64,000 nucleotides of DNA from Bacteroidales bacterium KHT7 (GCA_900102385.1 FNBQ01000001.1:1-64000), one strand, 5' to 3'; positions 8,501 through 17,601 are shown, counted from the first letter of the stretch. Translations and numbers: made by a program. The notes: generated by a model from the letters alone, not told the origin.

Positions 8501-8936
8501 AGCCGTATGTCTTGCCGTCGGGAGTCTTGCCGCCTACAGGCTTCTGCAACGGAATATTCACATATCCGACAGGAGCATTTGCCTGCATGGCGAACGTGCC
8601 GCTCTTTCCATCGGTCTCCTTGCCGTTGATAACCGGCTTAACAGTATATTTGGCAGCAGCCGATGAAGCATTATTATCAACAAAATAAGTTACTTTCTCG
8701 ATTGGTGTAGAGTTAAGTTTCTTACCGTCGCGGTAGACATTGAATGCCACATTGCGCGCATCCTGAACAAGATAGCGCCATGTAACAAACACTTCCTTCT
8801 GACTCTGGCGCACGGCAACGACGCCTCTGCCCAGATTCTCGGTCTTGAGTTTAGAGAAATCGTACTTTGTCTGCGCCTTCATCGGCACTATGCCAAGCAC
8901 AGCGCCAAAAAGCAGTGAAATAGCTATTTTCTTCAT
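5505..8936 (-). CDS. PL11 rhamnogalacturonan lyase with two C-terminal SGNH/CE12-like esterase domains
   Basis: A signal peptide (MKKIAISLLFGAVLGIVPMKA) precedes a family PL11 module (about residues 22-630) that cleaves the rhamnose-galacturonate backbone by beta-elimination. It is recognised by the many Ca-binding-like DGDG loops of its propeller (DVDGDGEYE, DFDGDGKAE, DVDGDGCDE) and the WGDDHGNRSER segment. Two SGNH hydrolase modules follow. The first has GNST (about 672), GHND (about 740) and DKIH (about 865); the second has GDST (about 919), GHND (about 988) and DHTH (about 1111). Both keep the Ser, Gly/Asn and Asp-His residues of rhamnogalacturonan acetylesterases. The 1143-residue fusion is about twice the size of a single PL11. 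It is encoded 19 bp after the GH2 gene, so probably co-transcribed, and would act in the periplasm or at the surface. Confidence 0.93.
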   Translation of the reverse strand: MKKIAISLLFGAVLGIVPMKAQTKYDFSKLKTENLGRGVVAVRQSQKEVFVTWRYLVQDARNVAFNVYRDGKKLNSTPIEKVTYFVDNNASSAAAKYTVKPVINGKETDGKSGTFAMQANAPVGYVNIPLQKPVGGKTPDGKTYGYTANDASIGDVDGDGEYEIFLKWEPTNAHDNSHNGYTGNVLIDCYRLSGEKLWRVDLGRNIRAGAHYTQFMVFDFDGDGKAEMAVRTSDGSKDGKGKIIGDAKADYRSPNGHVFTGKEYLTVFNGLTGAAMASVDFEPNRGDTKDWGDDHGNRSERMLAAVAYLDGIRPSIIMCRGYYAKTMLAAYNWDGTNLSKKWIFDSSVKGNEDYAGQGNHNLRVGDVDGDGCDEIIYGSCAIDHDGKGLYSTKMGHGDAMHLTQFIPGKPALQVWDCHENKKDGSTLTDAATGKVLFQLPSNIDVGRCMAADIMPSNNGVEMWSIDSKGIYNYKGKKVADLKFSRQNPFPINSAVWWDGDLSRELLDRNVVYKYNEKTNRCDTLQVFDGTISNNGTKATPCLQGDLYGDWREEVLVRTKDDKNLRLYVSTLPAEYRFHTFLTDPVYRISIATQNVAYNQPTQPGFYFGTDLSGDFRGAMLPLKDDRKVKTEEDVNKVIDLTLDSLNKANTVRPVAGSSRKGHNPVLFLVGNSTMRTGTLGNGNNGQWGWGYYAHEYFDENYITVENHALGGTSPRTFYRHLWPDVIKGVQKGDYVILELGHNDNGPIDSGRARSSIKGIGNDSVVVTIKETGAVETVYSFGGYLRRFINEIRAKGATPILFTLTPRNSWDNDSTITRKLTNFDPWIKAISEEMNVALVDLEDITAKKFEKFGPKKVNYHFYLDKIHSSEFGARINAESAAEGIAACSATDLRDYLKPLNKPTVKVKREKGKPVVFLTGDSTVKNEDKKDDGMWGWGSQASLVFNTEKCTPVNCAKAGRSCRTYLDEGRWDEVYNSIQPGDYVLIQFGHNDMGPINTGKARADIAGTADSSHVYKMEKTQRYKVVYTFGWYLRKFIEDVREKGGTPILLSLTPRNIWKDGKIERRNDSYGKWYREVVEQTGVAFVDVHNISADFLDKLGEEKAKEYYNHDHTHTSKLGAQNNARSFAKGAKKNKQLKALKKLLK

Positions 8937-8955
8937 TATTCTAATAAGTTTGTCT

Positions 8956-11811
8956 CTACTTGAATTTAAACCAGAGCTTCAGTTTCAGACCCTCGTCGCC
9001 CTGCTTTATGCGGATGTTTCCCGGCTGGCTCTTAGGACCGTGCTGAGAAACCGGCTTGAACGACTGGATTGCCGGAATGTCGAGCAAGAAAGAGATGTCG
9101 CCCTCTGGGAACGATGGCATCGTGTTCTTTCCGCCGGCTCTGCCCTCTGGCTCCTGTGGAGTGAAGACTCTGAAGAACACGCCATCGGTCTCGCTGAATA
9201 CCGTCATCGGAGTGGTATCGCTCTCGAGAGTAGCCCAGTAGATGTTGGCATGATAGCCCTTGAACTCTGGATATTCGAGTTTGCCCTTCTTTGTCTCACC
9301 AGTAATCGTGTTATTATAGTCTTTGTGCCACAAACCGATGTTGTGACCGCGGATTCTGTTCTTCCAAACGCGATAAGGACCGCGTCCCATCCACTTCATG
9401 CCCTTTACGCTCTGCTCGTCGTAACTGAAGTTGAAGCCGAAGTTGCGCACGTCGGTATCCATAAAGGCATCGTCGAAGCCCTTTCCGCCGTTGGCACGGT
9501 TAAGCATCACGGCATCGAGGCCAAGAACGCCGTCGGGCTGCATACGCCATACAATCGAGTCAACTCCACCAAGATATTTGACTACATAAACGGCGTCGTT
9601 GCCGTCGTTGCGGACGCTCGCACTCTGGAACTTCATCTTCAGTCCAACGGTTGTAGGACCGTTCTTCAACGAAGATTCCTTGCCGTCTGCCAATACATTC
9701 TTCAGCTGTCCGTCAGCCTTGTTGAAGCGAGCCTCAACGCCGTTTGCCTTCAGAACAACCTCGTCGGCGCTCTCGGCAAACTCAGCCTTTTGCGCACTCT
9801 TCAAATCGTACTTGCGAGATGAATTCTGGCGGCCGAAATAATCAGGAGCATAATGAATTGGCCATGTCCATGTGCATACTTCCTCGCCGTGCTCGTCTGT
9901 AGCGGTCATCTCGAGCAAATCGCCGTCGAACAGATTTGCAGGGAAGTCGATGTGCATTCTGCGTGTCTCGTTTGGCTCGAGCGATGGGAAGTCAGCCTGT
10001 CCCTCGCAAAGCACCTTGCTCTCGCCCGACTTCAGCGGAGATGAGATGCCAAGGATTTTGTATCTAAGCTTGCACTTGTCGAGATTTGTGTACAAGTACT
10101 TGTTTGTTACCATGAAATCGCCCTTGAACGAAGGCGTGATATACAGTTTCTTAAACTGGATTGGTGCCCATACGTTGCGAACGGCATCGAAACTACCCTC
10201 CTTCTCGCGATAAGGGCCTAAGATTCCGTCGGGAGCGTTGCTGCCGTCAGAGTCGAGTTCGTTGTTGCGATCGGTTCTTATAACGGTCTCGTCGCAGAAT
10301 GCCCAGATGAAGCCGCCGGCAAACAACGGATGAGATGTATAGTTATCCCAGAAGTCCTCGAGTCCTGCGCCTGCACCTTGATCGTACATGGCGTGCTCAA
10401 ACTCGGTTGGCATGAACACCTTGTAACCGTTTACGAATCTGCCAACGCCCGTGAGGAATGCCGGATAATGATGTGTATCAAACTGGTTGAAATCGGCCCA
10501 AGGGTGAATAACGTGGCGTTTCTGCGGATCGTACAGCTCGAACAAGCCGTCGAGTTTGTAGTTCCAGCCACCCTCATTACCGTTGTTCCAAACGATGATA
10601 CAAGGGTGATTCACATCGCGTACAAGCATCTCCTCAACGAGTTTCGGACCAACCTTGCTGTCGTAGGCATCGTGCCAGCCTGCAAGTTCGTCGAGATAGA
10701 ACAGTCCGAGCGAGTCGCACACATCAAGAAAATGATTATCAGGCGGATAATGCGAACGCACGGCATTCATATTCATCTGCTTTATAAGTTTTGCATCCTC
10801 GATGCTGAGAGCCTTGTTTGTTGTTCGTCCGCCCTCTGGATGGAACGAATGGCGGTTCACGCCCTTCAGAACGACCTTAACATCGTTTACATAAAGTCCG
10901 TCGGCCGGGCGGAACTCAACAGTTCTGAAGCCCACTCTCTGGCTAATCTTGTGGATTGCCTTTCCATTGGCATCCTGAAGCGTGATTCCGAGAACATACA
11001 TATTAGGATGCTCGCACTCCCACTTTTCAACATTGCCCCAGTTCAGCGAATGTGTCTGAACGTCGGATGCCGAAGCCTTCATCTCCTTTGTGGCGATGAT
11101 GCTTGCAGGATTCTTGAGCGATGAAAGTTCGTACTTCACGGTTGCTCCTGCCGGAACATTCTCGACGTAAAGGTCAACGTTCATCGTACCGTCAGCCTTG
11201 GCATCTACCGCAATGCGATGGATGTTAGACTTTGGTTCTGCCTTCAGATACACAGGGCGGTAGATTCCGCCAAAGAGCCACCAGTCGGCACGGCGTTCTG
11301 CACCGTTTATCGACTTGTTCTCGCTCTCCTTGCTAACCTTCACCTCGAGCAGATTATTGCCTGCTACGAGAAGATTCGTTATATCATATTCAAACTGATA
11401 GAAGCCGCCTTGATGTATTGCGCCGGCGAGTTTGCCGTTAACCTTCACCTCGGTATCGGTCATAGAGCCTTCGAAAACGATGCTCACCTTCTTGCCGTTC
11501 CACGAAACCGGAAGTTTGAACTTTGTCTTGTACTCGCCAATTTCGTCGCTCGCCTTCTCGCCCTTGTTCACATAAAAGCGTCCGTAGGTATAATCACCAA
11601 AGCCTTGCAGTTCCCATTGCGACGGAACTTCTATCTTCTTCCATTTTCCGCTGTTCTGTCCTCCAGAGCATCGGAAGTCCCATTTTTTTGTATCGAACAA
11701 GCCTTTGCCCGACAAATAAAGCGTCTCAGTCTGCTGAGCATTGGCACAAACGGCACCACTCACCAGCGCTGCCGAAAGCAATAAACTCTTAAGATTAAAG
11801 TGATTCTTCAT
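8956..11811 (-). CDS. GH2 family glycoside hydrolase (probable beta-galactosidase)
   Basis: The 951-residue secreted protein starts with a signal peptide ending CANA. It has the GH2 order: sugar-binding domain, immunoglobulin-like domain, TIM barrel and C-terminal domains of LacZ type (GMKWMGRGPYRVWKNR). The acid/base lies in VWNNGNEGG (about residue 410) and the nucleophile in PTEFEHA (about 470). RSHYPP and FIWAFCDE are further GH2 signatures. Within this rhamnogalacturonan I locus the likely substrate is beta-galactan side chains or galactosyl caps, but GH2 also covers glucuronidases and arabinosidases, so specificity is inferred. A 115-bp gap separates it from the upstream sensor gene. 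Confidence 0.88.
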   Translation of the reverse strand: MKNHFNLKSLLLSAALVSGAVCANAQQTETLYLSGKGLFDTKKWDFRCSGGQNSGKWKKIEVPSQWELQGFGDYTYGRFYVNKGEKASDEIGEYKTKFKLPVSWNGKKVSIVFEGSMTDTEVKVNGKLAGAIHQGGFYQFEYDITNLLVAGNNLLEVKVSKESENKSINGAERRADWWLFGGIYRPVYLKAEPKSNIHRIAVDAKADGTMNVDLYVENVPAGATVKYELSSLKNPASIIATKEMKASASDVQTHSLNWGNVEKWECEHPNMYVLGITLQDANGKAIHKISQRVGFRTVEFRPADGLYVNDVKVVLKGVNRHSFHPEGGRTTNKALSIEDAKLIKQMNMNAVRSHYPPDNHFLDVCDSLGLFYLDELAGWHDAYDSKVGPKLVEEMLVRDVNHPCIIVWNNGNEGGWNYKLDGLFELYDPQKRHVIHPWADFNQFDTHHYPAFLTGVGRFVNGYKVFMPTEFEHAMYDQGAGAGLEDFWDNYTSHPLFAGGFIWAFCDETVIRTDRNNELDSDGSNAPDGILGPYREKEGSFDAVRNVWAPIQFKKLYITPSFKGDFMVTNKYLYTNLDKCKLRYKILGISSPLKSGESKVLCEGQADFPSLEPNETRRMHIDFPANLFDGDLLEMTATDEHGEEVCTWTWPIHYAPDYFGRQNSSRKYDLKSAQKAEFAESADEVVLKANGVEARFNKADGQLKNVLADGKESSLKNGPTTVGLKMKFQSASVRNDGNDAVYVVKYLGGVDSIVWRMQPDGVLGLDAVMLNRANGGKGFDDAFMDTDVRNFGFNFSYDEQSVKGMKWMGRGPYRVWKNRIRGHNIGLWHKDYNNTITGETKKGKLEYPEFKGYHANIYWATLESDTTPMTVFSETDGVFFRVFTPQEPEGRAGGKNTMPSFPEGDISFLLDIPAIQSFKPVSQHGPKSQPGNIRIKQGDEGLKLKLWFKFK

Positions 11812-11926
11812 ATGCGTTATTTAAATTCGCTACAAAAATATCCAACTTGCATAAAATCACTTTTCACAAATGTTTAATAAAAGTCGAAAAATGTTTCAAA
11901 TGACACTTAACCAACATTTTTCATCT

Positions 11927-14900
11927 TTATTTGTCAGCCTCATCCGCATTTTTGCTGTCATCGCCAATTTTGTTGGCATAGCGTTCAATATACTCACTCG
12001 GCTGCATTCCGAACTCTTTTTTGAAGCAGATTGAGAAGTATTTCGGGTCGTTGAAGCCTACGGTATATGCCAAGTCGCTGATGCGGATGTTCGTATTCTC
12101 TTCCATTATCTTGCAAGCCGCCTTCAGTCGGATGTTGCGGATGAACGCCGTGGTGGTGAGTCCGGTTAGAGAACGTAGTTTCTTGTAGAGCGTTGTTCGG
12201 CTCGTTGCCATCTCGGCGCAGAACTGAGTTACGTCGAAGTCAGAATTGTTGAGTTGCTTGTTTACGCAGGCAATGGCATCCGACAGGAACTTGCCGTCCA
12301 TGTCGGTATAGTCGAGTCCGCTGATATCGATGACGAGCTGTTTCTTGAAGTCGCTCGCCGCCCTCGACTTCATGTTAAGCAGACTTGAAATTCGGGCATG
12401 AAGAGCCGACAGGTTGAACGGCTTGGTAAGATAAGCATCTGCGCCGGCGGTGTAACCCTCGTCACGGTCTTCCTCGGTACGCTTTGCACTCAGCAGAATT
12501 ATTGGGATGTGACAGACTTCGATATCTGCCTTAACCTTCTTCGTGAGTTCTATGCCGTTCATCTCCGGCATCAAGATGTCGGAAACAACAAGGTTCACGT
12601 CCTCGCTCTTCAGAATGTCGAATGCGTCTTTTCCGTTCGAAGCCTTCAAGACACGATAGTTTCGGCACAGAAGCCTGTACATCACGTTCAAGAGTTCCTC
12701 GTTGTCCTCAACAAGAAGGATGCAAGGCGTATTCTCGTCGAACTCTGGCTCAGAAGCGGCATTGTCGTCGGCATCCTCGTAGTTAGATTTGTCGACTATC
12801 GCCTCAGAAGAACTGAGTTCCTTATTGTCAATTTCGATAATCTCCTCGTCAGAATAAGCCTCCTTGCAGATTGGCAGTTTAACAAGGAATTCAGTACCCT
12901 TGCCTTCTTCGCTCTCGACCGATATTGAGCCTTTGTGAAGGTTCACCAAGTCGCGCACCAACGACAGTCCGATACCCGTTCCGATTGTGTGCTTCTGACG
13001 ATAATCGCCTTCGTAGAAGCGTGTGAAGAGGTCTTTCTGCCTCTCCTTCGAGATTCCCTTTCCGTTATCCTTGACCGAAAGTTGAACATGGTCTCTTTCA
13101 GGCAGATACTTCAGAGTGAGAAGAATGTAACCGTTTGTGTTACTGTATTTTGCCGAATTAGACAGCAGATTGTACAGAATTTTGTCAACCTTGTCGCAAT
13201 CGAAATAGGCATTCATCACATCTTCCTCGCACATAACCGAGAAATGAAGTTGTTTCTTGCGTATCAGAGATTCGAAACTCTCGGCTTCCTGACGCACAAA
13301 CTGAGCCAAATCGCCCTTCGCAACCCTAAGTTTCAGATTGCCCGTCTCAGCCTTGCGGAACTCCAAAATCTGCTGCAACAGCCTTATCAGACGGTGAACA
13401 TTTACGTCCATCGTGCGAGCCAGTTCGCCAGCCTCCGGAACGCGCTCCTTCAGGTCGTCGAGCGATGCCGAGATTATCGTGAGCGGAGTCATCAGCTCAT
13501 GCGTGATGTTCGTGAAGAACTGAAGTTTGATGTGGTTCAGTTCCTCAACCTTATGCTTCTCCATCTCGTTTACCCTTATGCGGTTGCGCAAAGCCATTCG
13601 GTTGCGCATATTCTTCAGCACGAAGTAGAAGATGGTAAACGCCGCAGCAATATACAGCATGAACGCCCACCAAGTGAGCCACCACGGCGGAGTGATAACC
13701 ACGGTAATGGTCTTAACCTCGCTCCACTCGCCGTTCTCGTTCGTTCCCTTAACCTTAAAGACGTATGTTCCCGATGCAAGGTTTGAATATCGTGCTTCGC
13801 GATGGTCAGAATCGACATACTGCCAGTCTTTGTCGTAGCCTTCGAGTTTGTAGGCGTAGCGATTCTGCTTTGGCATGGTGTATGTCAGCGATGCAAACTC
13901 AATCTCGAAGCTGTTGGCGTTGTATGGAATAACGATTTTGTTTGTAAAATCGGGAGTGAATTTCGAAATCTTGGTGCGCACCTCATCGTCGTAGTCGGAA
14001 AGCGACTTGCCGTCTATAACGATGTCGGTGATATGTATTGACGGAGTGCCACTCTTCTTGTTCACGATGTCCGAGCGGAAGGCAACAATTCCGTTGGCAC
14101 AACCGAAATACAGAACACCATCCCGGAAGAAAGCCGAACGAATGTTGAAGAAATTATCCGGCAGTCCGTCGGCAACGGTAAACACTCTCACCTTGCCCGA
14201 CAGCTCTCCGTCGAGAATAAGGCAGGCGAGTCCGTTGTTCGTTCCAATCCACAGATTGCCGTTCTCATCTTCCTGAATACTGTTCACCATATTTCCCGGA
14301 AGGTTGTACTTGGCATGGACAGATGTGAAGCAGTCATTCTTTGTATCATACTGACAGAGTCCTGCGCCTTCCGCACCTACCCATATTCTGCCTTTCTTGT
14401 CCTGATAGATGCATGACGGATTATCAACCGGAAGTTGCTCATTTTCATGACTGTAAGTCTGGCACACGAACATACGCGGATTGTTCAGCCTGCCAGAAAT
14501 GTGAACCACGCCCTTACCATTGGTACACAGCCAGATAGTCTTGTCTGCCGTTTCGATAACCTGCGTTGTTTCTTGCAGAAGTCCGTTGTGCGCGCCAGGA
14601 ACAGAACTCATGCAGAACTCCCTGCCGTCCTTGTATTTTATTCCCAAGCCCCTGTACGAGCCAACCCACCAGTTGCCGTCGTGGTCCTCGCACACATCAA
14701 AGACCAAGTTGTGCGGAATGAATCCGCAGTTTTCAACAAGATACTGCCTCAACACCTTTCCGCCGTTGCATACCGTAACGCCGCAGTCCTGAGTAACTGC
14801 CAAAATCTCGTTGGTTCTTCGGCTGTACTTTACCGCATACGGAAGTTTAGACGACGTTACATTAACGGCGTTTCCTCCATGCAGATAACCGATGCCATAG

Positions 14901-16039
14901 CCGATGCCAGCCCATATTGCGCCGTTAGGCTCTACATATAATCCGCTGATATGGTTTGTATTGAATGCCGGAAACTGCTTAAAATCGATAGTTGTGAATG
15001 CGCCCGAATTGACCTCGGCACGCAGAATTCCATCGCCCTGCGAGCCAAGCCAGATGATACCGTTGTTGCTTCGCATAACCGATGTTATCTCGTGCGCCGG
15101 CAGATAGTGGCGGTTGTCCTTCTCCTGATAGTTGGTAAACGTGCCCACGCTGCCCAGCGGCATAATGCTCACACCGTCGCGAGTGCCCAGCCACAGGCAT
15201 TTGTTTGCATCTTCGCAGATTGAAAGAACGTAGTTTGAGATGAGCGAACGCTCGCCTCCCGAACTTGCCCAATGCTCGTAATCAACCTTATAGTTCTTTA
15301 CATCTATCTTAAAGCGGAAGAATCCCGAGCCCCATGTTCCAGCCCACATTGAGCCGTTGGAGTCGCGGTAGAGTTTTACGATGCGCGTGTTGTCGCCAAA
15401 CGGATTGAAGTGCGTAAAGACCTTCGTCTTAACGTTAAAGTGATACAAGCCGTTGCTCCACGTTCCGATTATCAGATTGTGGTTAGCATCTTCTATAATT
15501 CCCTGAATGTTAACTCCTTCAGGAATGTCGCCCTCGCATACCTTATGCGTCATAGCCACAACCGAGTCGTTAGCCTCGTCGTAGTAAGCCATTCCGCGAA
15601 TGTAGCCCAGATACACTTTCTTGTCCGAGGCAACATAAATATCATTAAGTCGCTGTTTGTCGAATCCGTTGGCGGTGTAGCTTTTCACCGCACCCGTACG
15701 CTTGTTGTAGATTGAGAGTCCGCCGTGCGTACCGATAAAAAGGCGGTTCTGCGCATTCTCCCTTACGCAAAGAACGTTGCTGCTTGGCAGAATGTTCTTT
15801 ATATGAAAATCTGTCCGCAGCGCGCTTACGTTATATCCATCGTAGCGGAACAGGCCATAGTATGTAGCCACCCACAGAAAGCCGTCGTTGTCTTGATACA
15901 CCTGATGTACCATGTTGTTTGGCAATCCGTCGGGGGTTGAATATTGTTTAAAACGGTAATAATCAGATGACTGCACTTGTGCCGTAGCACCAACAGTCGT
16001 AAAAGTAATCAGTAATACTGATAAAAGTTTTTTTAGCAT
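11927..16039 (-). CDS. Hybrid two-component sensor/AraC regulator (HTCS)
   Basis: The 1370-residue protein spans the inner membrane. A signal peptide is followed by a large periplasmic region of Reg_prop beta-propeller repeats (motifs such as GLPNNMVHQVYQD and DGFLWVATYYGLFRYDG) and a YYY domain. A membrane segment (WWLTWWAFMLYIAAAFTIFY, about residue 800) follows. Cytoplasmic parts are HisKA (FFTNITHELMTP, His about 846), a GHKL ATPase (DNGKGISKERQ, GTGIGLSLV), a receiver (VVSDILMPEMNG, Asp about 1153) and an AraC-type HTH (ISDLAYTVGFNDPKYFS). Such proteins bind an oligosaccharide from their own locus and activate its operons. Here it presumably senses rhamnogalacturonan fragments and drives the two flanking gene sets. 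Confidence 0.95.
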   Translation of the reverse strand: MLKKLLSVLLITFTTVGATAQVQSSDYYRFKQYSTPDGLPNNMVHQVYQDNDGFLWVATYYGLFRYDGYNVSALRTDFHIKNILPSSNVLCVRENAQNRLFIGTHGGLSIYNKRTGAVKSYTANGFDKQRLNDIYVASDKKVYLGYIRGMAYYDEANDSVVAMTHKVCEGDIPEGVNIQGIIEDANHNLIIGTWSNGLYHFNVKTKVFTHFNPFGDNTRIVKLYRDSNGSMWAGTWGSGFFRFKIDVKNYKVDYEHWASSGGERSLISNYVLSICEDANKCLWLGTRDGVSIMPLGSVGTFTNYQEKDNRHYLPAHEITSVMRSNNGIIWLGSQGDGILRAEVNSGAFTTIDFKQFPAFNTNHISGLYVEPNGAIWAGIGYGIGYLHGGNAVNVTSSKLPYAVKYSRRTNEILAVTQDCGVTVCNGGKVLRQYLVENCGFIPHNLVFDVCEDHDGNWWVGSYRGLGIKYKDGREFCMSSVPGAHNGLLQETTQVIETADKTIWLCTNGKGVVHISGRLNNPRMFVCQTYSHENEQLPVDNPSCIYQDKKGRIWVGAEGAGLCQYDTKNDCFTSVHAKYNLPGNMVNSIQEDENGNLWIGTNNGLACLILDGELSGKVRVFTVADGLPDNFFNIRSAFFRDGVLYFGCANGIVAFRSDIVNKKSGTPSIHITDIVIDGKSLSDYDDEVRTKISKFTPDFTNKIVIPYNANSFEIEFASLTYTMPKQNRYAYKLEGYDKDWQYVDSDHREARYSNLASGTYVFKVKGTNENGEWSEVKTITVVITPPWWLTWWAFMLYIAAAFTIFYFVLKNMRNRMALRNRIRVNEMEKHKVEELNHIKLQFFTNITHELMTPLTIISASLDDLKERVPEAGELARTMDVNVHRLIRLLQQILEFRKAETGNLKLRVAKGDLAQFVRQEAESFESLIRKKQLHFSVMCEEDVMNAYFDCDKVDKILYNLLSNSAKYSNTNGYILLTLKYLPERDHVQLSVKDNGKGISKERQKDLFTRFYEGDYRQKHTIGTGIGLSLVRDLVNLHKGSISVESEEGKGTEFLVKLPICKEAYSDEEIIEIDNKELSSSEAIVDKSNYEDADDNAASEPEFDENTPCILLVEDNEELLNVMYRLLCRNYRVLKASNGKDAFDILKSEDVNLVVSDILMPEMNGIELTKKVKADIEVCHIPIILLSAKRTEEDRDEGYTAGADAYLTKPFNLSALHARISSLLNMKSRAASDFKKQLVIDISGLDYTDMDGKFLSDAIACVNKQLNNSDFDVTQFCAEMATSRTTLYKKLRSLTGLTTTAFIRNIRLKAACKIMEENTNIRISDLAYTVGFNDPKYFSICFKKEFGMQPSEYIERYANKIGDDSKNADEADK

Positions 16040-16113
16040 CCTTGCCTTTCGATACAGTTAGTAATTATAAGATATATACGCAGGCAAAGATACTAAAAAA
16101 ACACTAAATTCTA

Positions 16114-16428
16114 TCAATCCATGTGAAATCTTTCTGACAATGGGATAGTTACCGGAGAATTATCTTCGTTCACCTCCATAATGTCTGCCATGTAGTCCCA
16201 CCACTTCTGCACAACTGGGTTTGCGCCCATGTCTTGCGACGACTCCTCGCCTTCTATCTCCTGATAAGCGAAAAGTATGTTTGTGTCCTTGTCCCAGTAA
16301 ATCGAATAGTTGCGAACACCGCCGTCCGACAGCATTTTCTTCAACTCTGGCCAGATGGCTGCATGGCGTTTCTGATACTCGTCCTCGAAGCCCGGCTTCA
16401 GGAACATCTTGAATGCTTCTCTTCTCAT
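16114..16428 (-). CDS. rhaM: L-rhamnose mutarotase
   Basis: The 104-residue protein has the same length as E. coli RhaM and begins MRREAFKMFLKPGFEDEYQ. It contains RHAAIWPEL, NYSIYWD, LFAYQEIE and a WWDYM segment. Members interconvert alpha- and beta-L-rhamnopyranose, speeding entry into RhaA-dependent catabolism. It lies 75 bp upstream of the sensor gene on the same strand, fitting a locus whose end product is rhamnose. It has no signal peptide, so it acts in the cytoplasm. Confidence 0.93.
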   Translation of the reverse strand: MRREAFKMFLKPGFEDEYQKRHAAIWPELKKMLSDGGVRNYSIYWDKDTNILFAYQEIEGEESSQDMGANPVVQKWWDYMADIMEVNEDNSPVTIPLSERFHMD

Positions 16429-16487
16429 GATTTTTTGTTAGTATTTGTTTTAATTATAGTTAATGAAATTGTGCTACAAATATAATA

Positions 16488-16747
16488 AACAATTCACAAT
16501 TCACAGTTGACAATTGACAATTTTTAAAGTTGAAAATTGAAAATTTAAAGTTGAAAAAACAGGAAGTCAGAAGTCTGAATTCATAATTCATAATTCATAA
16601 TTAACAATTCGAAAACAATAAAGGATAATTTATGATGGTTTTATCCTTTTGGTAAATACAAAATAGTGGCAAGGTATATGCAAGCTATATGTAGCCTATA
16701 TGTTGGCTATATCAAAAGTACATCAAAGGCAGGTGATGAGTAGGTCG
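16488..16747. repeat. AT-rich short repeats plus third 11-bp array element
   Basis: TTCATAATT/ACAATTGAC-type short repeats (16488-16615) run into the conserved array flank (16613-16670). Seven 11-bp units follow (16671-16747), for example AAGGTATATGC, AAGCTATATGT and AGCCTATATGT. No gene is supported here. Confidence 0.75.
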
Positions 16748-16802
16748 AAAATTCTTTATTCAATGGCAAATGCAAATCACAAATCGTACGCTACTTCAGA
16801 AT

Positions 16803-17000
16803 GACGCTGAAAGCGTCACCTCTCAGTAACCGCAGCATCCGTAGGATCTGCGGACTGAAAAGACACGAATATCACCGACCCTGAAAGCGGTCGCCCATTG
16901 CAACTGATGGGGCACTCCTTCAGAGTGCTTGCCGTTGATGGTGTCCTATCCCGCAGGTCGTTCCGGCCTACGGTTACTGAGCGGAGACGCCTTCAGCGTC
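16803..17000. repeat. Multi-hairpin palindromic element
   Basis: Outer arms carry mini-hairpins GACGCTGAAAGCGTC (16803-16817) and GACGCCTTCAGCGTC (16986-17000), which can also pair with each other. Next in, CAGTAACCG (16824-16832) pairs perfectly with CGGTTACTG (16971-16979). Inside are further hairpins at 16832-16852, 16877-16892 and GCACTCCTTCAGAGTGC at 16912-16928. The whole forms a branched palindrome about 200 bp long, GC-richer than its surroundings. It resembles dispersed REP/MITE-like elements of Bacteroidetes. Confidence 0.75.
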
Positions 17001-17099
17001 TGCTAATGCCTGTTGTGAGATTTCTTCGGGATGCCTTCGGGTTTCGCTCGGGTTTTAAGCATCTGCAAGAGAAAGAAAGTTGAAAAAAAAGAAATTCAG

Positions 17100-17234
17100 A
17101 ATTCAGAATTCATAATTCACAATTCACAGTTGACAATTCATAATTCATAATTCAAAATTCAAAATTGATAGTTCTGGATATATAGCGAACAATTATTGGC
17201 GTAAATATCCTTTTGGTAAATACAAAATAGTGGC
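17100..17234. repeat. AT-rich short repeats and array flank
   Basis: AATTCAGAATTCATAATTC-type repeats lead into TATCCTTTTGGTAAATACAA (17206-17225), the conserved flank seen beside the other arrays. No gene is supported. Confidence 0.7.
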
Positions 17235-17601
17235 AAGGTACGTCCAAGGTACGGGGAAGGTACGGGGAAGGTACGGGGAAGGTACGTCCAAGGTACATCC
17301 AAGGTACGGGGAAGGTACGTCCAAGGTACATCCAAGGTACAATGAAGCAACATTAAGGGTATGTTCAAGGAAGCCAGAAGGAAGTATGTAACAAGATAGT
17401 AGGAAGAAGGTAGCAAGATAGTAGGAAGAAGGTAGGAAGAAGGTAGCAAGAAGGTAGCAAGAAGGTAGCAAGAAGGTAGCAAGATAGTAGGAAGAAGGTA
17501 GCAAGATAGTAGCAAGGAGGTAGCAAGGGGATAGCAAGGGGATAGCAAGGAGGTAGCAAGGGGGTAGCAAGGAGGTAGCAAGGAGGTAGCAAGGAGGTAG
17601 A
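17235..17601. repeat. Large 11-bp-periodic tandem array, about 33 units
   Basis: Fourteen units (17235-17388) such as AAGGTACGTCC and AAGGTACGGGG are followed by a 4-nt slip and nineteen units (17393-17601) such as AAGAAGGTAGC, AAGATAGTAGG and AAGGAGGTAGC. The middle four units mirror those at about 3868-3909. The step of 11 bp is one DNA helical turn. Three overlapping open frames here are products of the repeat. Confidence 0.9.

Noticed and set aside
8845-9822. Plus-strand 325-residue frame opposite the GH2 and PL11 genes
   Set aside because: It is antisense to two clear enzymes in the same region and has no motif; it reflects their codon use.
10330-11124. Plus-strand 264-residue frame opposite the GH2 gene
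   Set aside because: Antisense shadow; the GH2 catalytic motifs lie on the other strand.
12398-15940. Series of plus-strand frames opposite the sensor gene
   Set aside because: All are shadows of a 1370-residue gene with an uninterrupted domain order.
17235-17601. CRISPR array
   Set aside because: Units are 11 bp, contiguous and without spacers; there is no cas gene in the window.
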